NCBI RefSeq assembly: GCF_001639105.2
Contig: NZ_CP015285.1
Location: 3,145,001 to 3,181,617 of the forward strand
From: Azospirillum humicireducens
Lineage (GTDB): Bacteria > Pseudomonadota > Alphaproteobacteria > Azospirillales > Azospirillaceae
Direction of reading: 5' to 3'
DNA length: 36,617 bases
Part shown: in pieces, positions 11,270 to 19,292 of the stretch
How positions within the stretch are numbered: the stretch's first letter is position 1
Layout of the letters: each line of letters starts with the position of its first letter
The notes under the pieces: generated by a model
The model's database searches: none
What the model saw: the letters and a program-made list of their open reading frames with translations, nothing else
What the model was told of the DNA's origin: nothing
Position numbers and translations under genes: made by a program

Positions 11270-13000
11270 TTACGCCTCCGCCCGCCGTCTCCCCTCATGC
11301 AGCCGCAGAATGTGGACGAAATCGGCACTCTGCCAGTTCCTCGACCGGCTCAGCTCGCTGCGCACGCTGCCGACGAAGGCGTCGATCACCGCCCATTCCT
11401 CGGCGGCGATCTCCTCCACCGCTTCCAGATAGCTGTGCACCACCCGGTGCAGCCCCTGGCTGACCGGGCTGATCCAGCCGTCCACCGTCTCGCCCATCGC
11501 CGCCATCAGCCGGCGGATGCGCAGCATGTGGGCCATGCGGTGGGCCGGCTTCTCATGCGATTCGGCCTTCATGGCCTGGAGAAAGGCAAGCCGCCCGGTC
11601 TCCACCGCATAGAGGCGCAGCGACTTCAGCTCTGGGTTGGCATAGCCGGCATTGCCGAGATAGCGGCCCCAGCGCCAGACCAGTTCCAGCAGCCAGACGA
11701 TGTCCTCATGGTCGGGCACCGGGGCATGGCGTGCGTTCATCGCCGCCTGCAGCCGCGCCGCCAGGGCCGGCATCACCGTGCCGGTCAGGTCGCGGCTGAC
11801 CGCCGCCAGTTCCGCCCGCAGCGCGGGGCCCGTGGAGCGGCTGGCGAGAAAGCCGGTGCCGGACAGTGCGGTCAACGCGCGGTCGAACCGCTCCACCGCC
11901 TCGCCCAGCAGGACACGGGTCGGGACAGGGGCCGAGAGGACGCCCCCGTCCTGGATGTCCATATCGCCGAACATGCCGTCCACCACCTCGCGGATGGTGG
12001 TGCAGGTGGCATGGAAATGGCACAGCAGGGCGCGCAGCAGCGGGTGCGACTCGCGCACCGCCGGGCCGCCATGCTCACGGACATGGCGCAGGAACACGTC
12101 GTAGCGCCGCTTGACGTTCAGCCCGTAGAGCGGGGCGAACCAGGCCAGCACCTGCGACTGGTCGCGGAAGGGCAGGCCGAGATCGCGCACCCGGCGGACG
12201 AAGCCCACCATCAGCGCCGACTGGCAATCCACCTCGGCCGACCGCGGGTCGGAAGCCCCCTGGTTGTCCCCCAGACGCATTTCATCGATGTCGCGGCGCA
12301 TCCGCTCGGTCAGCGGCACCAGCACGTCGTTGTGCTCCAGCAGGGCGCGGACGAAGCCCAGCAGATCGCCGTCGACCGGCGCCTTGCGGCCGAGATACTG
12401 GGTGCGCAGCCCGGCGTCGTGCCGCGCCTCGTCGTTCGCCATCGCCAGGAACCGGTCGGTCAGCTTGCGGTCGCCGGCCATGGCGTAGAGGAAGTCGAGC
12501 GCCTCCTTGCGCATCAGCTCGCGCATCACCATCGCGTCGGGGCTGGCCAGCACGGCGTCCAGCATCGCCTCGCGCGCCATGGTGTCCAGCCGGCTCTGCA
12601 CCTCCGCCGCGAGGCCGGGGAAGGCGTAGCAGGCAAGCGCCGCCCAGATGCCTCCCATATCGACCCGCTGGATCAGCGCCGGCACCGACTCCGGTGAGCG
12701 GTACAGGATGGGGTCGTCGACCAGGAAGGGTTCGAACAGGCTGGTGAACAGCCGGCGTGCCTTCATCGGCCGCAGGCGGTTGAAATGCTCGACCAGTGCG
12801 TCGCGCAGATGGCGCGCACGCTCGCCGTTCGGACTGGCCGCACCCTCCACCGCGTCGAGCACGGAGCGGATGGCATGCATGGGGATGCGGGAGACGACCT
12901 CGTCCATCTGGCGGCGGAAGGTGCTGGAGTCCATGCCCTCCGCGCCCGCCGCAGGACCGGCAGAGGGGAGGGAGGTCGTGACCGTCGGCGTGCTGTTCAT
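11270..13000 (-). CDS. Uncharacterised protein, paralogue A
   Basis: I do not recognise this 576-residue protein. It looks soluble and mainly alpha-helical, with no signal peptide, membrane segment or nucleotide-binding motif. It is clearly related along its whole length to the protein at 30161-31813. Shared blocks include KARRLFTSLFEPFLVDD, QRVDMGGIWAAL, DAMVMRELMR, DHEDIVWLLELVWRW, HRMAHMLRIRRLMAAMG and a C-terminal SRSRNWQS...LRLHE. The ATG at 12998-13000 has a gaggtg ribosome-binding site about 10 bases upstream; a second ATG at residue 23 is possible. It lies directly upstream of dnaN on the same strand but is separated from it by a promoter. An inverted repeat covers its likely -10. The function is unknown, and nothing catalytic is visible. 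Confidence 0.85.
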   Translation of the reverse strand: MNSTPTVTTSLPSAGPAAGAEGMDSSTFRRQMDEVVSRIPMHAIRSVLDAVEGAASPNGERARHLRDALVEHFNRLRPMKARRLFTSLFEPFLVDDPILYRSPESVPALIQRVDMGGIWAALACYAFPGLAAEVQSRLDTMAREAMLDAVLASPDAMVMRELMRKEALDFLYAMAGDRKLTDRFLAMANDEARHDAGLRTQYLGRKAPVDGDLLGFVRALLEHNDVLVPLTERMRRDIDEMRLGDNQGASDPRSAEVDCQSALMVGFVRRVRDLGLPFRDQSQVLAWFAPLYGLNVKRRYDVFLRHVREHGGPAVRESHPLLRALLCHFHATCTTIREVVDGMFGDMDIQDGGVLSAPVPTRVLLGEAVERFDRALTALSGTGFLASRSTGPALRAELAAVSRDLTGTVMPALAARLQAAMNARHAPVPDHEDIVWLLELVWRWGRYLGNAGYANPELKSLRLYAVETGRLAFLQAMKAESHEKPAHRMAHMLRIRRLMAAMGETVDGWISPVSQGLHRVVHSYLEAVEEIAAEEWAVIDAFVGSVRSELSRSRNWQSADFVHILRLHEGRRRAEA

Positions 13001-13037
13001 GCGCCCAACACCTCGCGGGATAGTCGTCGCCCGGACG

Positions 13038-13058
13038 CTTATAATCCCGAGAGATTAT
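13038..13058 (-). promoter_or_regulatory. Candidate -10 and overlapping palindrome upstream of paralogue A
   Basis: On the minus strand TATAAG (13043-13038) is a good -10, about 40 bases before the ATG. It overlaps a perfect hyphenated palindrome, ATAATC-N6-GATTAT, at 13041-13058. The -35 is poor (TTATTT at a 16-base spacing). The arrangement is what a repressor operator looks like, but it could also be a chance AT-rich repeat. Confidence 0.4.
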
Positions 13059-13169
13059 TAAATAAGTTTTGCCATTTCCATCCACCATCTTGGTCGGGTC
13101 GAATGATTACCGAAATATGTCAACCATTTGCTTTGTAACCTTAGCTTTACCTTTCATCCCCCCGTCGCG

Positions 13170-14045
13170 CTACAGACCGGCGGCCAACTGCGCGTCCAGC
13201 CCCGAGCGATAGTCGGGATAGGCCAGCGTGACACCGAGCTGGCGCTTGATGCGGTCGTTCCGCACCCGGCGGCAATCGGCGTAGAAGCTGGCGGCCATGG
13301 GCGACATCTCCGCCCGGTCGAAGGGGATCAGCGGCGGCGGCTCCACCCCCAGCAGGCCGCAGGCATACTCCACCACCTCGTGCGACGGGCTTGGCAGGTC
13401 GTCGGCCACATTGTAGACGGCGCCCAGCGTCGGCCGTTCCATCGAGGCGCGCAGAGTCCTGGCGATGTCCTCGACATGGATGCGGCAGAACACCTGACCC
13501 GGTTTGTCGACCCGTCTGGCGGTGCCGTCTCGCACGGAATCGATGGCGCTGCGGCCGGGGCCGTAGATTCCGGCCAGCCGGAACAGGTGCATCGGCACGC
13601 CATACTGGCGGTACAGGTTCAGCCAGCCGCGCTCCGCCTCCACCCGCCGTTTCTGGCGCTCGCCGGTCGGCTTCAGCCATGCCGCCTCGCTCACCCACTC
13701 GCCGCCGGTGTCGCCATAGACGCCGGTGGTGGACAGATATCCCGCCCAGTCCAGCGTGCGCAGGTCGGCCAGATCGCGGGCATGCTGGTCCAGCACCGGG
13801 TCGCCCTTGGCATCCGGCGGGATGCTGATCAGCAGATGGGTTGTGCCGGCGAGCGCCGCCTTGGCATCGGCCAGCGGCCGGCCGCGGTCGAACAGGAAGG
13901 CCTCGATCCCCTGGGCCTCCAGCTCCGCCTTCTTTTCCTCGCTGCGGCAGGTGGCGGCGACGCGCCATCCGTCGGCGCGCAGCGCGTCGGCGAAGACGCG
14001 GGCGCTGTAGCCGGGGCCGAAGACGAACAGGCGGGGATCGGTCAT
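13170..14045 (-). CDS. SDR-family NAD(P)-dependent oxidoreductase/epimerase, atypical (YeeZ-like)
   Basis: The 291-residue protein starts MTDPRLFVFGPGYSARVFADAL, an NAD(P)-binding Rossmann motif (GPGYSA) of the extended or atypical SDR type. It continues with STTGVYGDTGGEWV at ~100-113, LAGIYGPGRSAID and VYNVADDLPS. The catalytic pattern is weak: Tyr of VYGD is present, but the lysine expected four residues later is not. This is common in the YeeZ-like group, whose substrate is unknown. The start at 14045 is chosen because it places the Rossmann strand at the N-terminus; the longer frame from 14168 adds 41 low-complexity residues and overlaps the divergent gene. It is divergent from the TPR gene at 14155. 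Confidence 0.82.
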   Translation of the reverse strand: MTDPRLFVFGPGYSARVFADALRADGWRVAATCRSEEKKAELEAQGIEAFLFDRGRPLADAKAALAGTTHLLISIPPDAKGDPVLDQHARDLADLRTLDWAGYLSTTGVYGDTGGEWVSEAAWLKPTGERQKRRVEAERGWLNLYRQYGVPMHLFRLAGIYGPGRSAIDSVRDGTARRVDKPGQVFCRIHVEDIARTLRASMERPTLGAVYNVADDLPSPSHEVVEYACGLLGVEPPPLIPFDRAEMSPMAASFYADCRRVRNDRIKRQLGVTLAYPDYRSGLDAQLAAGL

Positions 14046-14154
14046 TGCGGGCGGTTCCGGTTGGGGCAGGGGAATCCGTTGGGCCGGGGCTTGGCTGCCG
14101 GGCTTGGCTTGCGGGCTTGCGCCCCGCCCGGCGATGGCGGAGTGTAAAGGCACC

Positions 14155-14982
14155 ATGACCCGACGCAATCCTTACCTTATCGGTGCGCTGTCCCTGGGGC
14201 TGTTCGCAGCTCTGCCGACGGCGCATGCCGCTGCTGCCGCAGCCGGCTCCTCCTCCGCTCTCGACCGCAACCGCGAGCTTCAGGCCTGTGCCGCCAAGGC
14301 GGAGGCGAACCCCGACGGCGCCAAGGCCGACGCCAAGCGCTGGCAGGAGCAGGGGGGCGGCGATTACGCCAAGCTCTGCCAGGCGCTGGCGCTGTTCCAT
14401 GCCGGCGACTTCAAGGCGGCCGGCATCCAGATGGAGGCGCTGGTGCCGACGCTGGGCAAGGACGATCCCAAAGCCGCCGCCTCGCTGCTTGGCCGTGCCG
14501 GTTGGGCGTGGCTGAGGGCCGGCGACCAAGGCCGGGCGGAGCGGCTCTACAGCGCCGCGTTGGACAAGACGCCGGGCGACGTGGACCTGCTGATCGACCG
14601 CGCCTTCGCCCGTGCCGAGGGCGAACGTTTCTGGGACGCCGTCGCCGACCTGGACGCGGCGCTGTCGCGCGACCCGCGCCGGGCCGACGCCTATCTCTAC
14701 CGGGCGACCGCCAACAAGGCGCTGTCCAACTACCGGCAGGCCTTGGCCGACATCGACCATGCGCTGGAACTGAAGCCCGGCGACCCGGAGGCGATCCTGC
14801 TGCGCGGCAACGTCAAGGCGATGGGCGGCAACCTGGAGGCCGCGCGCGACGACTGGGCGCTGGCCCGCCGCGTCGCCCCCGACAGCGAGTGGGGCCGCGC
14901 CGCGGCCGACAACCTCGCCCGCACGGCGGAGGCCGCGGGGGATGCCGGCAAGGACAAGGCGAAGGAGAAGAAGGCGCAGTGA
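14155..14982 (+). CDS. Exported TPR-repeat protein
   Basis: The 275-residue protein has a signal peptide (MTRRNPYLIGALSLGLFAALPTAHA) with likely cleavage after the AHA/AAA run. Behind it come several TPR units at about residues 110-245, with the typical W-x-x-L-G-x-x-x-A pattern in the AYLYRATANKAL...ADIDHALELKPGD stretch. The C-terminus is Lys/Ala/Glu-rich (KDKAKEKKAQ). Such periplasmic TPR proteins act as protein-binding scaffolds; the partner is unknown. ATG at 14155 is preceded by an aaagg ribosome-binding site. It is transcribed divergently from the SDR gene and convergently with trxA. Confidence 0.82.
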   Translation: MTRRNPYLIGALSLGLFAALPTAHAAAAAAGSSSALDRNRELQACAAKAEANPDGAKADAKRWQEQGGGDYAKLCQALALFHAGDFKAAGIQMEALVPTLGKDDPKAAASLLGRAGWAWLRAGDQGRAERLYSAALDKTPGDVDLLIDRAFARAEGERFWDAVADLDAALSRDPRRADAYLYRATANKALSNYRQALADIDHALELKPGDPEAILLRGNVKAMGGNLEAARDDWALARRVAPDSEWGRAAADNLARTAEAAGDAGKDKAKEKKAQ

Positions 14983-15023
14983 GCGGGGGGCAGGCGCCGA
15001 CACTCTCCAACCATCCCCCAACG

Positions 15024-15062
15024 AAAAAGCCCCGCCGCGGCGACCGCGGGCGGGGCTTTTCC
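15024..15062. terminator. Bidirectional intrinsic terminator between TPR gene and trxA
   Basis: A strong GC stem (gccccgccgcgg / ccgcgggcggggc with a short loop) is flanked by aaaaa on the left and tttt on the right. It can therefore stop transcription of both convergent genes. Confidence 0.88.
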
Positions 15063-15084
15063 TTACCTGAACCGGTCGGACCGC

Positions 15085-15408
15085 TTACAGCGCCGAGTCG
15101 ACCCACTGGAACAGCGCACCCTTGGGCAGGGCGCCGATCTTGGTGGCGGCGACGCTGCCGCCCTTGAACAGCATCAGGGTCGGGATGCCGCGCACGCCGT
15201 ACTTGGTCGGGGTTTCCGGGTTCTCGTCGATGTTCAGCTTGGCGACGGTGACCTTGCCGTCATACTCGCCGGCCAGCTCGTCGAGCGCCGGGGCGATCAT
15301 CTTGCAGGGGCCGCACCATTCCGCCCAGAAATCGACCAGGACTGGGCCGTCGGCCTTCAGGACGTCCTGCTCGAAGCTGTCGTCGGTAACCTTGATGGTG
15401 GTGCTCAT
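15085..15408 (-). CDS. trxA: Thioredoxin
   Basis: The 107-residue protein is a standard thioredoxin. The redox site WCGPCK lies at residues 31-36, and the cis-proline loop [11 protein letters not shown] is at ~73-83. It reduces protein disulfides in the cytoplasm, using electrons from thioredoxin reductase. A gaggt ribosome-binding site precedes the ATG. Its own promoter lies in the 148-base gap after addA, so it need not be part of the addBA transcript. Confidence 0.98.
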   Translation of the reverse strand: MSTTIKVTDDSFEQDVLKADGPVLVDFWAEWCGPCKMIAPALDELAGEYDGKVTVAKLNIDENPETPTKYGVRGIPTLMLFKGGSVAATKIGALPKGALFQWVDSAL

Positions 15409-15491
15409 GTGACCTCGTGCTGGATTCGGAAGCGCCGCGGACCGGTTGTGGAAGGCCGGCGGCCATCGCCCCGTCAGTGGAATTGAGCAAA

Positions 15492-15520
15492 ATGTAGGGC
15501 GGAGGCGCCCGGCCGGTCAA
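15492..15520 (-). promoter_or_regulatory. Sigma-70-type promoter for trxA
   Basis: On the minus strand, TTGACC (15520-15515), a 17-base spacer and CTACAT (15497-15492) lie about 85 bases upstream of the trxA ATG. The -35 matches consensus at 5 of 6 positions. Confidence 0.65.
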
Positions 15521-15556
15521 GTCACCCCATCTTTCGGGGGAGCCGCCGGCCGCTCC

Positions 15557-18500
15557 TCACCCCGCCCTGGGCGCCAGTCCGGCCGCCGCCGCGTCCATCA
15601 CCGACGGCGGCAGCTCCATGGTGTAGGGACCGTCGGTCCACAGCAGCACGCAGCGCACCCGCCGCCCCGGATAGACCGCGCGCAACGCCTCGCGGTAGGC
15701 CGCCATCTGCCGCCGGTAAACCATTGGCACGTCTTCCAGATCCCGAGGCGGTGGCCGGTTGGTCTTGTAGTCGACGATCCACACCGTATCCCCGGTCAGC
15801 GCCAGCCGGTCGATGCGGCCGGCCAGCGCCCGGCTGCCGTCGCCGAGCGCCACCACCCCGACCAGCGGCACCTCCGCCCGCGAGCCGGGGCCGAACAGAT
15901 GCGCGAACTCCGCATGGCTCAGCACCGCCAGCGTCTCCCGCGCGATGGCGTCCTGCTGCTCCGGCGTCAGCTTGTGCGCCGGGCGGGCCAGGAAGCGGCG
16001 GCAGGCGGCGTCCCGCGCCGCCTCGGCCAGATTGGGCAGAGTCTGCAACAGCCGGTGGACCAGCAGGCCGCGGCGGAAACGCTGGCCGTCGTCGTTGCCG
16101 AGAGGGGAGCGCACCGCCGGTTCTTCGCCGTCCGGCCGCGACGGGGTCAGGGGGCGCGACGGCTCCGGCTCGCCCGGCGGCGGCTCGGCGATCCAGGGCG
16201 GCGGCGGCTCGGCCGCGGCGCTCTCCTCCTCCTCGACATGGCGCGGCACCATGGCGGTCTGGGCGCCGACCAGCCGCCAGCCCTCGCCCGCCCAGCCGTC
16301 GGGGCAGAGGCCGGTGAAGTCGAAGCTGTGCTGCTCGCCGTTGTCGCGCATCGCCTCCTCGACCAGCCGGTACCAGCACTCGTCGGACGGCTCGCGCTTG
16401 CCCTGGTGGCCGCAGATGTAGAGCCGGTCCTCCGCCCGCGTCAGCGCGACATAGAGCAGCCGGCGATATTCCTGGTCGCGCCGCCGGTTGGCCCGCGCCC
16501 GCGCCTCGGCGCACAGCCCGTCCTCCTGGCTGCGCCGGGCGGCGAATAGCGGCACCGGGCAGTCGTCGTCCGGCCACAGGATCGGCGGGCTCTGGGTCGG
16601 GCTGCCCAGCGTGTCGGGCAGGAAGACGATGGGCGCCTGCAACCCCTTGGAACCGTGGACCGTCATGATCCGCACGGTGCCGCCGCCCTGTTCCAGCTCG
16701 CGCTTGATCTCGGCGTCGCTGGCCGCCAGCCAGGCCAGGAAATTCTGCAGGGACGGCGGCTCGGTCTTCTCGAAAGCCAGGCAGACGGCCAGGAACTCCT
16801 CCAGCGGATCCTGGGCGTCGGGGCCGAGCCTTTTCAGGATCGCGCGCCGCCCCGACCGTTCGTCGGCCGGGCAGGGCCGGTTCAGCAGCCCGGCGAACAG
16901 CTCGTAGGGAGCCGAGAAGTCGGTGCGCGCCAGCAGGTCGCCCAGATAGCGCCGGGCCGGGCGGAACTCCGGCTCCGTCTCCGCCAGCGCCACCAGCGAG
17001 CGCCACAGCGTGGCGCGCCGGCCGTGGGCGACGCGGAACAGCGCCTCCTCGGTCAGCCCGATCAGCGGTCCCTTCAGCACGGTGGCGAGCGTCAGATCGT
17101 CGTCGGGCAGCAGCAGGAAGTCGGACAGCGCCACCAGATCCATGACGGCGAGCTGCTCGGTCAGCACCATGCGGTCGACGCCGGCCACAGGCACGCCGCG
17201 GTCCTTCAGGGCGCGGACCAGTTCGGTGACGAAGGCGGTGCGGCGGCGCACCAGCACCATGACGTCGCCGGGCCGCACCGGCCGGCCCTTGGCCTCCAGC
17301 CTCTCACCGCTGTCGATCCAGCGGTGCACCGTCGCCGCGATGACCGAGGCGAGTCGGGCCGACGGCGAGTCGGCGGACTCGCGCGCCACCGGCGGCGCCC
17401 AGGCCGGCGTCTCGACCGCCTCGGCCGGCTTCACCGGCGGCCACAGCTCGACCAGCCCGGCCTGCCCGCGGCGGAAGGCGCGGTGGCGGATGGTCGGGCT
17501 GGCGTCGGACGCCACGCCGTCGCGGGCGCGGTCGAGCGCGAAGACGGCGTCCACCGTCTCCAGCACGGCGGAGGTCGAGCGGAAGGAGATGTCGAGGTCG
17601 ACCCCCGCCCATGTCCGTTGCGCCACCTCCGCCTTGTCCTGGAAATGGCGGCGCATGCGGGCGAATTCGGCCGGGTCGGCGCGCTGGAAGCTGAAGATCG
17701 ACTGCTTCTCGTCGCCCACCGCGAAGACGGTGCGGATCTTGCCGTCGGGGGCGGCGGCCTCCAGCTCGGCGAAGAACTCGCCGGCCAGCGAGGCGACGAT
17801 GGCCCACTGGTCGGGGTTGGTGTCCTGCGCCTCGTCGATCAGGATATGGTCCAGCCCGCCGTCCAGCTTGTAGAGCACCCAGGGCACCCGCGGCGTGCCG
17901 TCCTTGCCGCTCAAGAGCCGGTTGGCCGCCAGGATCAGATCGTCGTAATCCAAGAGGGCGCGCGCCGCCTTGCGCTCGCGGTAGGCCTCCAGCATCGCCT
18001 GCGCCAGCGTCAGCAGCGCGGTGGTCGAGGCGGCGACCCCGGCGGCCTTCACCCGCTCCGAAATCTCGACCAGCCGCTCCGCCTCCTTCTGCAACGAGAG
18101 CAGCGCCTGCGGATAGGCGGTGGCCGGCTTCTTGGTCATCAAGGTCTTGCGCGGGCTGCCTTCCGCCGTCAGGAACAGCCTCTTGTAGGCGTCGAAGGCG
18201 CGGACCCGGCGGTCGGCGGCGTCCAGCCAGTGCTGGATCGCGATGCCGCGCTCCTGGTCGCTGGCGCTGCCGCCCGACAGCGCCCGGCAGGCCTCGCGCA
18301 GGGCCGGCGGCTCGCACTGGTCGTCGTGGCAGGCATGGGCGAGGATCGTTTCCTCGGTCACGCCCGGCGGCACCTTGAGGGTGTCGTGGATGGCGTCGAT
18401 CAGCCCGTCCAGCCCGTGGAAGCGCTCGAACAGCTTTTCCACCTGCCCGCGCTGGCTTGCCAGTTCGGCCAGCAGCCCGGCGAAATCCTCGGCATTCAGC

Positions 18501-19078
18501 TCGCCGGTCAGCCGGCCCATGGCGCGGCCGAGCGGGCTGTCCGGCTCGGTCCGCCCGGCATGCAGCACGGCGTCGCGCGCCTCGGTCAGCAGCCCGTCGG
18601 CGGTGCGGTCGTCCATCACGTCGAAATGCGGCGCCAGCTCGGCTTCCAGCGGGAAGCGGCGCAGCAGCGACTGGCAGAAGGCGTGGATGGTCTGGATCTT
18701 CATGCCGCCGGGGCAGTCCACCACCTGGGCGAACAGCCGGCGCGCGTTCAGCCGGGCTTCCATCGACGGCCGCTCGCCGCAGAGGTCGGCCAGCCGGTCC
18801 TCCAGCGCCTCGTCGGGCAGGGTGGCCCACAGGCCGAGCGTCCGGTTGATGCGGATCGCCATTTCCGCCGCGGCGGCTTTGGTGAAGGTCAGGCAGAGGA
18901 TGCGCGCTGGCGGCGTGCCCGACAGCATCAGCCGCAGCACCCGGTCGGTCAGCACCTTGGTCTTCCCCGACCCGGCGGACGCGCCGACCCACACCGACGC
19001 CGTCGGATCGGACGCCCGCCGCTGCGCCACATTGGGATCGAGCGGCAGGGTACGGGGGGACAGGTCGGTCATGGTCAT
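15557..19078 (-). CDS. addA: Double-strand break repair helicase-nuclease AddA
   Basis: The 1173-residue protein is a UvrD-type helicase with a C-terminal RecB-family nuclease. Motif I GASAGSGKTKVLTDR is at 33-47 and motif II ILIDEAQDTNPDQW at ~414. Motif III is FAVGDEKQSIFSFQR, motif V TVHGSKGLQAPIVFLPDT (~805) and motif VI RLLYVALTRAEDRLYICG (~875). The nuclease motif VDYKTNRPPP is at ~1103. With AddB it resects broken ends and loads RecA. The start is one of two nearby ATGs (19078 or 19072, MTMTDLSP); the longer frame to 19144 reads through a palindromic repeat and is unlikely. It lies 214 bases behind addB. Confidence 0.96.
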   Translation of the reverse strand: MTMTDLSPRTLPLDPNVAQRRASDPTASVWVGASAGSGKTKVLTDRVLRLMLSGTPPARILCLTFTKAAAAEMAIRINRTLGLWATLPDEALEDRLADLCGERPSMEARLNARRLFAQVVDCPGGMKIQTIHAFCQSLLRRFPLEAELAPHFDVMDDRTADGLLTEARDAVLHAGRTEPDSPLGRAMGRLTGELNAEDFAGLLAELASQRGQVEKLFERFHGLDGLIDAIHDTLKVPPGVTEETILAHACHDDQCEPPALREACRALSGGSASDQERGIAIQHWLDAADRRVRAFDAYKRLFLTAEGSPRKTLMTKKPATAYPQALLSLQKEAERLVEISERVKAAGVAASTTALLTLAQAMLEAYRERKAARALLDYDDLILAANRLLSGKDGTPRVPWVLYKLDGGLDHILIDEAQDTNPDQWAIVASLAGEFFAELEAAAPDGKIRTVFAVGDEKQSIFSFQRADPAEFARMRRHFQDKAEVAQRTWAGVDLDISFRSTSAVLETVDAVFALDRARDGVASDASPTIRHRAFRRGQAGLVELWPPVKPAEAVETPAWAPPVARESADSPSARLASVIAATVHRWIDSGERLEAKGRPVRPGDVMVLVRRRTAFVTELVRALKDRGVPVAGVDRMVLTEQLAVMDLVALSDFLLLPDDDLTLATVLKGPLIGLTEEALFRVAHGRRATLWRSLVALAETEPEFRPARRYLGDLLARTDFSAPYELFAGLLNRPCPADERSGRRAILKRLGPDAQDPLEEFLAVCLAFEKTEPPSLQNFLAWLAASDAEIKRELEQGGGTVRIMTVHGSKGLQAPIVFLPDTLGSPTQSPPILWPDDDCPVPLFAARRSQEDGLCAEARARANRRRDQEYRRLLYVALTRAEDRLYICGHQGKREPSDECWYRLVEEAMRDNGEQHSFDFTGLCPDGWAGEGWRLVGAQTAMVPRHVEEEESAAAEPPPPWIAEPPPGEPEPSRPLTPSRPDGEEPAVRSPLGNDDGQRFRRGLLVHRLLQTLPNLAEAARDAACRRFLARPAHKLTPEQQDAIARETLAVLSHAEFAHLFGPGSRAEVPLVGVVALGDGSRALAGRIDRLALTGDTVWIVDYKTNRPPPRDLEDVPMVYRRQMAAYREALRAVYPGRRVRCVLLWTDGPYTMELPPSVMDAAAAGLAPRAG

Positions 19079-19110
19079 GCGGGGAGATTCCGAGGCCGGG
19101 GCGATATGTT

Positions 19111-19266
19111 CCCTCTCCCGTCCCGGGAGAGGGAAGGGGCCCAAGCGCAGCTTGGGAAGGGTGAGGGGTGAGGCATGACGCCATGCGGTTCGGGAGTCTT
19201 GGCCAACCCCTCACCCTCCCCACGGCTTCGCCGCGGGTCCCCTCCCTCTCCCGGGGCGGGAGAGGG
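19111..19266. repeat. Palindromic repeat cluster between addB and addA
   Basis: Several hairpins fill this spacer. They are ccctctcccg-tcc-cgggagaggg (19111-19133), cccaagc-gca-gcttggg (19140-19156), the pair gggtgagggg and cccctcaccc facing each other, and ccctctcccggggcgggagaggg (about 19244-19266). The block cacggcttcgccgcgggt also occurs at about 30008-30026. These resemble REP/BIME-type extragenic elements. They could form RNA structure between addB and addA. Confidence 0.8.
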
Positions 19267-19292
19267 CATTTTCACGCCAACTGCACCCCCCA

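Noticed and set aside
13095..13123. TTGACA on the minus strand as the -35 of paralogue A
   Set aside because: The hexamer is perfect, but there is no -10 at 16-18 bases downstream (gacccg), and the gene starts about 120 bases further on.
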